A stretch of DNA of 64,000 nucleotides from JACVRW01 sp963808545 (GTDB lineage: Bacteria; Actinomycetota; Thermoleophilia; Solirubrobacterales; Thermoleophilaceae). This document shows, piece by piece, positions 50,075-58,198 of this stretch (positions are counted from its first letter, which is position 1; each line of letters opens with the position of its first letter). The stretch is from contig CAWEGB010000014.1 of assembly GCA_963808545.1 (NCBI GenBank), positions 82,152-146,151 on the forward strand. Direction: 5' to 3'. The notes under the pieces were generated by a model, which worked only from the letters and a program-made list of their open reading frames with translations, was not told where the DNA came from and ran no database searches. Position numbers and translations under genes: made by a program.

Positions 50075-51514
50075 TCAGCCCCGGATCATCACCGTCTGCA
50101 GCTCGGTGAGGGTGTCCATCGGGTACCGGCCGCCGACCCGGCCGATGCCGCTCTCCGAGCGAGCTCGCCCGCCCCAGGGGAGGTGGGCCTCCCAGTAGTT
50201 GGTGGTCTCGTTGATGTTCACGAGTCCCATGTGCACGGAGTCGGCAAAGCGCATGCCGGCCCCGAGGTCGCCGGTGAAGATCGCGGCCATCAGGCCGAAG
50301 GACTGCGCGTTGGTCTGCTCGATCGCCTCCTCGAGCGAGCGCACACCGATGACCGGGGCGATCGGCCCGAACGTCTCCTGGGTTGCAGCGATCGACTCGG
50401 CGGGCACATCGTCGAGCACGGTGGGCTCCCAGTAGAGGCTGGTGGGGTAGCCACCCGCGCGGCTGCCGCCCGTGACCACGGTGGCGCCGCGCTCCACGGC
50501 GTCGGCGACGTGCTCGTCCATCTTGGCCGCTCCGGGCTCGTTGTTGACGGGGCCGAGGGTGGTGGCGGCGTCGAGCGGGTCGCCCAGGCGCACCTCGCGC
50601 TCCACCTCGCCCGCCAGGAGCGAGACGAACTCCTCCCTCACCGCCTCGTGCACCAGCAGCCGTTCGGCCGCCGAGCAGCTCTGGCCCGCCCCGAGGAAGG
50701 AGCCGACCCGAGCCGCCTCGGCGGCGGCGGGCAGGTCGGCGTCCTCCATGACCACGAACGGTCCGTTGCCGCCGGTCTCGAGGAGCTGCGCCTTGCCTGC
50801 CGCCCGCTGCGCGACCCTGAGGCCGGTGGCGGTCGAGCCGATGAACCCCACGGCGCGCGTGCCCGGGTTCACGGCCAGCTCATCGCCCACCTCGGGCCCT
50901 GGGCCGAGCACCAGGTTGACCACGCCCGGCGGCAGGTCGGCCTCCGCGATGCACTCCATCAGGACACCCGAGCAGACCGCGGTGGACGGCGCGGGAACCC
51001 AGGCGACGCAGTTGCCGCAGGCCAGCGCGGGCGCGAGGATCTCGGCCGGCATGGTGTAGGGCCAGTTCCACGGCGTGATCAGGCCCAGCACGCCCAGCGG
51101 CCGCCGCAGCAGCAGCACCCGGCGTCCCGGCGCGGCGCTCTCGGGGATGGTGCCCTCCACGCGCTTTCCGTCCTCGGCGGCCATGCGGAAGAACTCGACC
51201 AGCTCACCCACCTCGCCCCGGGCCTCCGCTTCGAGCGGCTTGCCCTGGTCGAGGGTCAGGATGCGGGCGAGCTCGTCGGTGCGGCGCTCGCACTCATCCG
51301 CGATGCGGTGGAGATAGACCGCCCGCTCGAAGCCCGTGCGACCGCCCCAGGCGGCGAAGGCCGCGTTGGCCGCGGCGATGGCCCGGCCGGCATCCTCGCG
51401 GCTGCCTTCGGCCACCGGACCCAGCGACTCGCCCGTGGCCGGGCTCGTGGCCTCGACGGTGGCGCCGCTCGCGGCGTCGCACCACTCGCCGTCGATGAAC
51501 ATCCGGGTGCTCAA
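50075..51514 (-). CDS. Aldehyde dehydrogenase
   Basis: A 479-residue NAD(P)-dependent aldehyde dehydrogenase: oxyanion Asn150 in TPWNWPY, general base Glu246 in LLETGGNGPF, catalytic Cys280 in GAGQSCSAAERL, and the late ETFGPIAPVIGV. The Lys normally found at the cofactor site (in the WKPS-type motif) is replaced by Val173 (AWVPAPS), which is unusual. TTG 51514 overlaps the permease stop as TTGA; ATG 51502 is the alternative. In this betaine/amine locus it may oxidise an amino- or betaine-type aldehyde or a semialdehyde. Confidence 0.88.
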   Translation of the reverse strand: MSTRMFIDGEWCDAASGATVEATSPATGESLGPVAEGSREDAGRAIAAANAAFAAWGGRTGFERAVYLHRIADECERRTDELARILTLDQGKPLEAEARGEVGELVEFFRMAAEDGKRVEGTIPESAAPGRRVLLLRRPLGVLGLITPWNWPYTMPAEILAPALACGNCVAWVPAPSTAVCSGVLMECIAEADLPPGVVNLVLGPGPEVGDELAVNPGTRAVGFIGSTATGLRVAQRAAGKAQLLETGGNGPFVVMEDADLPAAAEAARVGSFLGAGQSCSAAERLLVHEAVREEFVSLLAGEVEREVRLGDPLDAATTLGPVNNEPGAAKMDEHVADAVERGATVVTGGSRAGGYPTSLYWEPTVLDDVPAESIAATQETFGPIAPVIGVRSLEEAIEQTNAQSFGLMAAIFTGDLGAGMRFADSVHMGLVNINETTNYWEAHLPWGGRARSESGIGRVGGRYPMDTLTELQTVMIRG

Positions 51515-53076
51515 GGGGCGGACTCGGGTACCGCCGGCGACTCGTCCGCCGGCGACGCCGACACGAAGCGATGTGACTCGAGCACCCCGGTCTTGTGCCG
51601 CTGTACGAACCAGTAGTAGGCGAGCCCTCCGAAGAAGACGAGGCCGATGAACAGGACCGCGCCGTACTGCAGGTACCAGTGAAACGGCGCGACAGCGTTG
51701 TAGACGTCCTTGCGCGGCCAGGCCAGGTTGATCGCCATGAAGGTGCCCCAGCCGACGGCGAGCACGTTGATCGGCAGGCCCAGCTTTCCGAGCGAGAAGA
51801 AGCGCTGGCCCTCCGCGTGCTTCGGCGGCCACTCGCCTCGCAGGCGCTTGCCCAGCATCGGCACCGTCACGAGCAGGTAGGCGATGTAGATCATGATGAT
51901 CCCGATGCTCGTGATCACCGTGAAGATCTGATCGTTGCCGATGTTCACGACGAGGATCAGGACGGCGAGGACGCCGCTGATCACGGCGGGCACGATCGGC
52001 GTCCTCGTCTTGGGGTGAACCGTCGCGATCCGTTCGCCACCCGGCAGGTTGTTGTCGCGAGCCATCGCGAAGGCCATCCGGATCGTCGCGGTGTGGACGG
52101 CCAGGCAGCAGACCGTTACGGCGATCACCACGCAGATCAGGAAGATCTTCCCGACCGTGTTGCCGAAGACGTCGAGGATGATGTACTGGAGCCCGCCGAA
52201 CTCGCCGATCTCGGGCGCGCCGATGTTGCCCACGGCCATCATCGCGAAGAGGATGATCAGCCCGCCGAGGATGAACGAGGCGATCACCGCGCGCAGGATC
52301 GCTATCGGAGCCGTCTTGCGGGGGTCGTGGGTCTCCTCGCCGAGAGAGCTCGCGGTGTCAAAGCCGTACATCACGTAGGCCGAGGCGAGTGAGGCGGCCA
52401 GGAAGGCGCCGAAGTAGCCCCAGTCGTGGCCCGCGCCGGTGCCCTGCGTCTCGAACACGACGTCCGGACCACGCGTGGCGGAGGCGAGCAACGCGATGAT
52501 CAGTACGACCGCCGCGATCAGCTCGATGAAGACGCCCGAGCTGTTGATGCGCGACATCAGCTTCACTCCGAGCGCGTTGATCAGCGTGGTGAAGACGATC
52601 AGGACCGTACCGAGGATCACGGCGTTGATCGCGAAGTCGTTCTCCCCCGTGCCGTCGCCGTAGAACTGGAAGAACGACGAGATCTCGGGCAGCGTGATCT
52701 GGTACGCCAGCGCGACCGCCGCGATGGTCACGATCGACGCCGTGAGCATCATCCAGCCGCCGAGCCAGGCCACCGTGGCGCTGCCCATCCTCTTGCCCCA
52801 GTTGTAGATCGAGCCGGCCACGGGGAAGTTGGCCGCCAGCTCGGCGAAGCACAGCGCGACCATCAGCTGGCCGACGAAGACCATCGGCCAGGTCCACCAG
52901 TAGGCCGGGCCGCCGAAGGCAAAGCCGAAGTAGAAGAGCTGGAAGACGCCGGTGAGGATCGAGATGTAGCTGACCCCGGCGGCGAAGCTGGCGAACCTCC
53001 CGATGCTGCGGTCGAGCTCCTGCTTGTAGCCGAACTCCTCGAGCTCGTTCGAATCACCGGCGCTGGTCGTGGCCAC
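51511..53076 (-). CDS. APC-superfamily amino acid permease
   Basis: A 521-residue inner-membrane permease with about twelve to fourteen helices. The N-terminus (FGYKQELDRSIGRFASFAAG) and SYISILTGVFQLFYFGF, then FVGQLMVALCFAELAANFPV and SIYNWGKRMG, are typical of the GABA/choline-type amino-acid transporter (ACT/BAT1) group. YGFDTASSLGEETHDPRK is the conserved loop. GTG 53076 is chosen for the AGGGAG upstream and because it begins just before the cytoplasmic N-terminal motif. The TGATATATCT site lies 70 bp upstream. Cotranscribed with the aldehyde dehydrogenase, so it probably imports an amine or amino acid that the enzyme helps degrade. Confidence 0.88.
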   Translation of the reverse strand: MATTSAGDSNELEEFGYKQELDRSIGRFASFAAGVSYISILTGVFQLFYFGFAFGGPAYWWTWPMVFVGQLMVALCFAELAANFPVAGSIYNWGKRMGSATVAWLGGWMMLTASIVTIAAVALAYQITLPEISSFFQFYGDGTGENDFAINAVILGTVLIVFTTLINALGVKLMSRINSSGVFIELIAAVVLIIALLASATRGPDVVFETQGTGAGHDWGYFGAFLAASLASAYVMYGFDTASSLGEETHDPRKTAPIAILRAVIASFILGGLIILFAMMAVGNIGAPEIGEFGGLQYIILDVFGNTVGKIFLICVVIAVTVCCLAVHTATIRMAFAMARDNNLPGGERIATVHPKTRTPIVPAVISGVLAVLILVVNIGNDQIFTVITSIGIIMIYIAYLLVTVPMLGKRLRGEWPPKHAEGQRFFSLGKLGLPINVLAVGWGTFMAINLAWPRKDVYNAVAPFHWYLQYGAVLFIGLVFFGGLAYYWFVQRHKTGVLESHRFVSASPADESPAVPESAP

Positions 53077-53145
53077 GTCCGTGCTCTCCCTCGCTAGCCG
53101 ACTCGGCGAGCCGACTATCGCCGGGTCGTTCGGCCCTGTCAAGGG

Positions 53146-53155
53146 TGATATATCT
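53146..53155. promoter_or_regulatory. TGATATATCT operator between the permease and CBS-protein genes
   Basis: One-mismatch copy of the TGATATATCA palindrome, located 70 bp before the permease start (minus) and 59 bp before the CBS/nucleotidyltransferase start (plus). It could serve either or both divergent genes. Confidence 0.55.
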
Positions 53156-53213
53156 GTCTGCACCGGCCCGGCCAAGCCATCCGCGGCCAAGCCAGCCGCG
53201 GCGGACGTCCGCC

Positions 53214-55055
53214 ATGCACGACATAGCCGAGTTCCTGCGCCGTCATCCCCCGTTCGACACGCTCGATGAGGAGATGCTGGCGACCGTGGCGGGTAGCGCC
53301 GAGATCGAGTTCCACGCCGCCCGGACGCCCGTGCTCGACAGCGCCTGGGCCACCTCCGAGTTCGCCTACGTGATCCGGCGCGGGTCGGTGGAGCTGCTCA
53401 TCGGCGGCCGCCTGCTCGACCTGCTCGGCGAGGGCGAGATGTTCGGCTTCGCCTCGATGCTCGAGGAGGGCCCGCTGGGTTTCGTGGCGCGCGCCGCGGA
53501 GGACACGCTGGTCTACCGCTTTCCCGAGCACGCCATCCGGCCCGTGCTGGAGCGGCCGGCGGCGGCCGGCTTCATCGCCCACTCCATGAACAAGGGCGTG
53601 CGCCTGCTGGCCGGGCAGGATGAGGCGCCGGTGGCCGGGCTGGGCCGGCCGGTGAGGGACCTCGTCCGAGCCGAGCCGCTCGTGTGCCTGCCCGACGTCG
53701 GCGTCAGGGAAGCGGCCCGCAGGATGGTCGAGGCGGGCGTGACCTGCGTGGCCGTCGACCTGGGAGAGACCCTCGGCATCGTCACCGACCGCGACATCCG
53801 CGAGCGTGTCGTGGCCGCGGGAGCGCCGCCGGAGACGCCGCTGGCGGCGGTGATGAGCGCGCCCGCCTTCAGCGTCCCGGCCGACGCGAGCGGCGCGGAG
53901 GCTCTGCTCGAGATGCTCGATCACGGCATCCGCCACCTGCCGGTGCTCGACGCGGGGCGGCGGCTGGTGGGCGTGCTCGACGACGTGGACCTGCTGGCCA
54001 GCGAGCACCGCACCCCGTTCCGGCTGCGCGCCCTCGTGGCACGCGCCGCGGACGTGCCGGCGGTGGCCGAGGCCGCCGCGGAGCTGCCGGCGGTGGTGAT
54101 CGCCCTCCACGAGGCGGGCCTGCCCGCCCTCGCCATCTCGCGCACGATCTCGGGGATCCACGACGCCACCACACGCCGCCTCGTGGCGCTCACGCACGAG
54201 GAGCTCGGGGCGCCGCCCGTCCCCTACACCTGGCTGGCGATGGGCAGCTTCGGGCGTCGCGAGCCCTTCCCCAGCTCGGACGTCGACTGCGCGGTGGCCT
54301 GGCAGGGCCAGGACGACGGCGAGGACGAGCCCGCCAGGACGTTCAGGGCCATCTCCGAACGCGTGCTCGAGGGCCTGGACCTGAGCGGCTTCGCCTCCGA
54401 CGAGAACGGGGCGGTGGCGTCGAACCCGCTGTTCGTGCGCTCGGTGGACGGCTGGGAGCGAGCCGCCCGCGGCTGGACCGAGGATCCCGACCGCGACCGC
54501 GGGCTGATGCTGCTGTCGGTGGTGGTGGAGAGCGACCCGGTCTGGGGACAGACGACGGTGGCCGACCGGCTGTTCTCGGCCTTCGCTCGGTCGCCCGACC
54601 GGCGGCTCATGCTCGCGCGCCTGCTCGCGGCCGCCCTGGCAGCGCGGCCGCCCACCGGCTTCCTGCGCGACTTCGTGCTCCATTCGAGCGGGGAGCGCCG
54701 AGGGCTTCTGGACATCAAGCACGGCGGCCTGTTGCCCCTGGAGTCGCTGGCTCGCTGGGCCGGGCTCAAGGCCGGCGTGGCCGCGGCCTCGACGTCCGCC
54801 CGGCTGGACGCCGCGCAGACGGCCGGCACCCTCGGCACCGAGGAGGTGGAGATCCTGCGCGACGCGTTCGAGCTGTTCTGCGAGCTGCGCATGGAGCACC
54901 AGGTGGAGCAGCTGCGGGCTGGCCAGGAGCCGGACGACCTGATCGAGCCCAAGCGCCTGGCGCCGCTGACTCGCGCGGCTCTCAAGGACGCCTTCCGGGG
55001 GGTGCGGCGCGTCCAGCGCGGCCTCGACGTCGAACGATCGCTGTCGACCTATTGA
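53214..55055 (+). CDS. Cyclic-nucleotide-binding-like/CBS/DUF294 nucleotidyltransferase-like protein
   Basis: A 613-residue cytoplasmic regulator-like protein. Residues 1-130 form a CAP-type nucleotide-binding fold (FAYVIRRGSVELLIGGRLLD, EGEMFGFASML); about 145-265 hold two CBS motifs (LGIVTDRDIRERVV, RLVGVLDDVDLLA); about 300-440 a GlnD-like nucleotidyltransferase (GSFGRRE 344-350, Asp356 and Asp358 in SSDVDCAV); the rest is the DUF294 C-terminal helical domain (LLDIKHGGLLPLE). ATG 53214 is the first Met before the fold. It overlaps the exonuclease gene as TTGA. Such proteins are thought to modify or sense nucleotides; the target is unknown. Confidence 0.88.
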   Translation: MHDIAEFLRRHPPFDTLDEEMLATVAGSAEIEFHAARTPVLDSAWATSEFAYVIRRGSVELLIGGRLLDLLGEGEMFGFASMLEEGPLGFVARAAEDTLVYRFPEHAIRPVLERPAAAGFIAHSMNKGVRLLAGQDEAPVAGLGRPVRDLVRAEPLVCLPDVGVREAARRMVEAGVTCVAVDLGETLGIVTDRDIRERVVAAGAPPETPLAAVMSAPAFSVPADASGAEALLEMLDHGIRHLPVLDAGRRLVGVLDDVDLLASEHRTPFRLRALVARAADVPAVAEAAAELPAVVIALHEAGLPALAISRTISGIHDATTRRLVALTHEELGAPPVPYTWLAMGSFGRREPFPSSDVDCAVAWQGQDDGEDEPARTFRAISERVLEGLDLSGFASDENGAVASNPLFVRSVDGWERAARGWTEDPDRDRGLMLLSVVVESDPVWGQTTVADRLFSAFARSPDRRLMLARLLAAALAARPPTGFLRDFVLHSSGERRGLLDIKHGGLLPLESLARWAGLKAGVAAASTSARLDAAQTAGTLGTEEVEILRDAFELFCELRMEHQVEQLRAGQEPDDLIEPKRLAPLTRAALKDAFRGVRRVQRGLDVERSLSTY

Positions 55056-55699
55056 GCCCGAGCGCCCGCACTCCGTGGCGAAAGGTGCCCTTCGTGGTGG
55101 TCGACGTGGAGACCACGGGGCTCGACCCGAGCGCCGACGAGGTCATCTCCTTCGCGGCGGTCCCGGTGGACGGCGGCCGGGTGGTGGCCGGCCGCTCGGT
55201 GACCGGCCTGGTCCGGCCGCGGACGCCGCCGCCGGGGCCATCGGTCGAGATACACGGACTGCGGGCGGCAGACCTCGCGGCCGCTCCGCCGGCCGCCGAG
55301 GCGCTGCTTCCGCTGGTGTCCGCTCTGCGCGGCCGGGTCCCGGTGGTGCACGTGGCCTGGGTGGAACAGACCTTCCTCGGCCCGAGCCTGCTCGAGCTGG
55401 GCTCGTCCTTCCCGAAGGCGACCGTGGACACGGCGCTCCTGTGGCGGATCTTGTGCCTGACTCGCGGCGACGACGACCCGGGCTGGTGCGCGCTCGAGAC
55501 CGTGGCCGCCGGGCTCGGTCTTCCCTCTCATCGCCCCCACGACGCGGAGGGCGACGCCCTCACCACCGCTCAGGCCTTCCTGGCCCTGGCGACCCTTCTC
55601 GAAGCGCACGGCGGCGCGACGCTGGGGCGGCTCACCCGCGGACGCTGGGAGCTGCGCGGCCGCGCGCTGTGGCACCCGGGCGCTGTCAGCCGCGACTGA
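55052..55699 (+). CDS. DnaQ-like 3'-5' exonuclease family protein
   Basis: A 215-residue DEDD exonuclease-fold protein: ExoI VVVDVETTGLDPSADE (Asp and Glu), ExoII region VVHVAWVEQTFL, where Ala-Trp replaces the usual Asn/Asp positions, and ExoIII HRPHDAEGDALTTAQAF with His and Asp. The missing ExoII aspartate (HVAWVEQ instead of HNAxFDx) raises the question of whether it cuts nucleic acid. TTG start overlaps the CBS protein stop, and the pairing of DUF294 proteins with such exonucleases is recurrent in actinobacteria. Its end overlaps the convergent GntR gene by 14 bp. Confidence 0.85.
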   Translation: MSPSARTPWRKVPFVVVDVETTGLDPSADEVISFAAVPVDGGRVVAGRSVTGLVRPRTPPPGPSVEIHGLRAADLAAAPPAAEALLPLVSALRGRVPVVHVAWVEQTFLGPSLLELGSSFPKATVDTALLWRILCLTRGDDDPGWCALETVAAGLGLPSHRPHDAEGDALTTAQAFLALATLLEAHGGATLGRLTRGRWELRGRALWHPGAVSRD

Positions 55700-56393
55700 A
55701 GGCGGCCATGATCTCGCGCTGGAAGGCGAGCACATGCTCGCGCATGATGGTGCGGGCGGTGGCGCTGTCGCGCGACAGCAGCGCCTCGAGGAGGTGGGCC
55801 TGGTCGTGCACGGCGTGGCCCAGCCCCGGCACGCGGTCGAGCACCAGGTACCAGATCCTCAGCGAGTGGGTGAAGTACCGCTCGAGCGTGTCGAGCAGAT
55901 AGGGGTTGCCCGCCGCCTCCCAGATGAAGCGATGGATGCGCTCGTCGAAGTGCATCAACCAGTCCTGGTCGTCGGGGCGCCTCAGCTCCCTGACCTCTTC
56001 CAGCAGCGACTCGGCCAGCTCGACGGCCTCGTCGCTCATGCGCAGCGCGGCGAGCTCGGCGGCGTAGGCCTCGAGCTCCGCGCGGACCTCGGTGATGTTC
56101 ACGATGTCGGTTGCCTCGACTCCGGTCACGAACGTCCCGCGCCGAGGCTGCACGGTCAGGAGGTTCTCCAGCGCCAGGCGCTTGACCGCCTCCCGCAGGG
56201 GCGTGCGCCCAATTCCCAGCTCGCGCATCAGCTCGTCCTCGCGCAGCACCGTGCCGGGCGCGATGTGGAGCGTCACGATCCGGTCGCGCAACTCGACGTA
56301 GGCGCGCTCCGCCACGAGCTTCGGCGAGGGCGTCAGCGTGCTCGGGGTCTCAGAGGGGTCCGCGGCCATCGCACCAGGGTCAGGAGCGGACAC
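55686..56393 (-). CDS. GntR-family (FCD-domain) transcriptional regulator
   Basis: A 235-residue regulator: winged helix at residues about 22-90 (AYVELRDRIVTLHIAPGTVL, LGIGRTPLREAVKRLALENL) and an all-helical FCD ligand/metal domain (VRAELEAYAAELAAL, FDERIHRFIWEAAGNPYL, HDQAHLLEALLSRD, REHVLAFQ) with the Asp and three His expected for metal binding. GTG 56393 is chosen because AAGGTAG lies before it; ATG 56369 is the other candidate. The TGATATATCA palindrome is 10 bp upstream and shared with the MetF-like gene, which suggests autoregulation and a local regulon including opuA and the permease. Confidence 0.9.
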   Translation of the reverse strand: MSAPDPGAMAADPSETPSTLTPSPKLVAERAYVELRDRIVTLHIAPGTVLREDELMRELGIGRTPLREAVKRLALENLLTVQPRRGTFVTGVEATDIVNITEVRAELEAYAAELAALRMSDEAVELAESLLEEVRELRRPDDQDWLMHFDERIHRFIWEAAGNPYLLDTLERYFTHSLRIWYLVLDRVPGLGHAVHDQAHLLEALLSRDSATARTIMREHVLAFQREIMAAFSRG

Positions 56394-56403
56394 GATGCTA
56401 CCT

Positions 56404-56413
56404 TGATATATCA
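56404..56413. promoter_or_regulatory. TGATATATCA operator between gntR and the MetF-like gene
   Basis: Perfect 10-bp palindrome in a 22-bp divergent gap: 10 bp before the GntR start and 2 bp before ATG 56416. It must overlap both transcription starts or leaders. Identical to the site before opuAA. Confidence 0.7.
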
Positions 56414-56415
56414 GC

Positions 56416-57282
56416 ATGCGCGCGGGCGTTGCCAGCGGCTCCCAGCCCGATCGCTCGGTGCTCTTGGCCGATCTGCTGCGCCGAGCGCGCTTCGAGGTGC
56501 TGCCGCTCGAGGGGGTCGAGGACGAGGTGCGCGAGCACCTCGGGACCGAAGTGAAGGTCACGGTGACCGCCTCGCCCAGTCGCGGCCTCGACGCCACCCT
56601 CGACCTGAGCGAGCGGCTGATCGCAGCCGGCTACCGCGTGGAGCCGCACCTCTCGGCGCGGCTGGTGACCGACCGCGGCCATCTCGACGCGATCCTCGAC
56701 CGCATACGCGCCGCCGGGGTCACCGACCTGTTCGTGCTGGCCGGTGATGCGCCCGAGCCCGCCGGCGAGTATCACGGCGCGGCGGACCTGCTCCGGGCGA
56801 TGGGCCCTCGCCGCGACGAGTTCGAGGCGATCGGGATCACCGGCTATCCAGAGAGCCACCACCTGATCTCCGACGAGGAGACGATCCGGGCGATGTTCGT
56901 CAAGGCGGAAATGGCGACCCACATCGTCAGCCAGATCTGCTTCGAGGCCGATGTCATCGTGGACTGGGTCGAGCGAGTGCGCCGCCGTGGTACGCGGCTC
57001 CCCATCTGGATCGGACTGCCCGGGCAGGTGGACTACAGGAAGCTCCTGCGGATCTCGATGAAGATCGGGCTGGGCGAGTCGACCCGCTTCATGCGCCACC
57101 ACCAGGGCTGGCTGTCGCGCATCCTGTCGCGCCGCTTCAAGCCCGACAAGCTCGTCGCCGAGCTCGCACCCTGCATCACAGAACCCGATCGCAACGTGGC
57201 CGGCCTGCATCTCTACACCTTCAACGAGGTTGAGCGAACCGAGCGCTGGCGCCGGGAGGCGCTGGAGCGGCTCGAGGGCTGA
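56416..57282 (+). CDS. Methylenetetrahydrofolate reductase-family protein
   Basis: A 288-residue TIM barrel of the MetF family, reducing 5,10-methylene- to 5-methyl-tetrahydrofolate or working in reverse, using FAD. Segments: KVTVTASPSRGLDATLDLSERL, VEPHLSARLVTDRGHLDAIL, DLFVLAGDAPEPAGEY (FAD site), GYPESHH, SQICFEADVIVDW and NVAGLHLYTFNEVERT. The N-terminus lacks the usual family opening, so it may be a specialised paralogue for one-carbon salvage. ATG lies 2 bp after the operator with no ribosome-binding site, so the message may be leaderless. It fits folate-linked demethylation of betaine-type compounds. Confidence 0.8.
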   Translation: MRAGVASGSQPDRSVLLADLLRRARFEVLPLEGVEDEVREHLGTEVKVTVTASPSRGLDATLDLSERLIAAGYRVEPHLSARLVTDRGHLDAILDRIRAAGVTDLFVLAGDAPEPAGEYHGAADLLRAMGPRRDEFEAIGITGYPESHHLISDEETIRAMFVKAEMATHIVSQICFEADVIVDWVERVRRRGTRLPIWIGLPGQVDYRKLLRISMKIGLGESTRFMRHHQGWLSRILSRRFKPDKLVAELAPCITEPDRNVAGLHLYTFNEVERTERWRREALERLEG

Positions 57283-57300
57283 GCGGCGCGGGCGCGGCGT

Positions 57301-58179
57301 TCACGCGTTTTCGCGCACCACGTTGCGCAACGGCTCCCCACGCGCGAACCGCGCAAGCTGCTCGGCGCCGAAGCGCGCCGCCCGCGCCTCTGCCGCGGGC
57401 GTGTCGCCCGCGTTGTGGGGCGTGATGGCCAGTGCGGCGTCCCAGAGGAGATGGTCGTCGGGAAGCGGCTCGGGCTCGACGACGTCGAGCACCGCTCGCA
57501 GGCGGCCCGACCGCAACTCGGCCAGCAGCGCACCCGTGTCGACCACGCGGCCGCGACCTGCGTTGATCAGAAGGGCGCCGTCGCGCATCCGGGCGAGCAT
57601 CGGGGCGTCGACCAGGCCGGCGGTCTCCGAAGTGAGCGGGGTCAGCACGACGACGGCGTCGGCCTGCCCCACCAGTGCGGGCAGCTCGCCGGTTGCATGG
57701 ACACCGTGACGAGCGCGGTGAGCGACGCCGATGACGGTGACGCCGAACGGCTCCAGCAGTCGCTCCACCGCCTGCCCGATCGAACCGAAGCCGACGATCA
57801 GCACCGTCGCGCCGCTCAGCTCGCGCGGCTTCGTGTCCGACCAGCGGCGCGTGCGGGCGGCGGTGAACTGGCCGTAGGCGTCGCCCAGCAACGCGCCGAC
57901 TACCCATTCGGCCACGGCGGTGTCGCGCGCTCCGCGCGCGTTGCACAGGGTCGCCCAGGCCGGGACGCGCTTCTCGATCCACTCGGTGCCGGCCGACAGG
58001 GTCTGCACCACGCGCACCCGCTCCAGCCGGGGCAACGCGTCGACGGTCTCGCGGTCCTCCCAGCCGGGCAGGATGAAGGCAGCATCGTCCCGGCCCTCGG
58101 GCAGCTGCAGCAGCTCGACCCCGCCCGGCGCGCGCTCGGCCACGACGTCGAACGCGCGGGCGGTGACGGCGGCGATCAA
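57301..58179 (-). CDS. D-isomer-specific 2-hydroxyacid dehydrogenase
   Basis: A 292-residue NAD(P)-dependent dehydrogenase: catalytic Arg in LLINAGRGRVVDT, Glu in LDVVEPEPLPDDH, His in ITPHNAG, and nucleotide-binding VLIVGFGSIGQAVERLL near residue 125. The first third is the substrate domain (VVQTLSAGTEWIEKRVP). It reduces 2-oxo acids or phosphoglycerate-like compounds. TTG 58179 is a weak start call; GTG 58167 is possible. It converges with the MetF-like gene at 57282. Confidence 0.88.
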   Translation of the reverse strand: MIAAVTARAFDVVAERAPGGVELLQLPEGRDDAAFILPGWEDRETVDALPRLERVRVVQTLSAGTEWIEKRVPAWATLCNARGARDTAVAEWVVGALLGDAYGQFTAARTRRWSDTKPRELSGATVLIVGFGSIGQAVERLLEPFGVTVIGVAHRARHGVHATGELPALVGQADAVVVLTPLTSETAGLVDAPMLARMRDGALLINAGRGRVVDTGALLAELRSGRLRAVLDVVEPEPLPDDHLLWDAALAITPHNAGDTPAAEARAARFGAEQLARFARGEPLRNVVRENA

Positions 58180-58198
58180 GGAGGACGCACCGTGTGGG

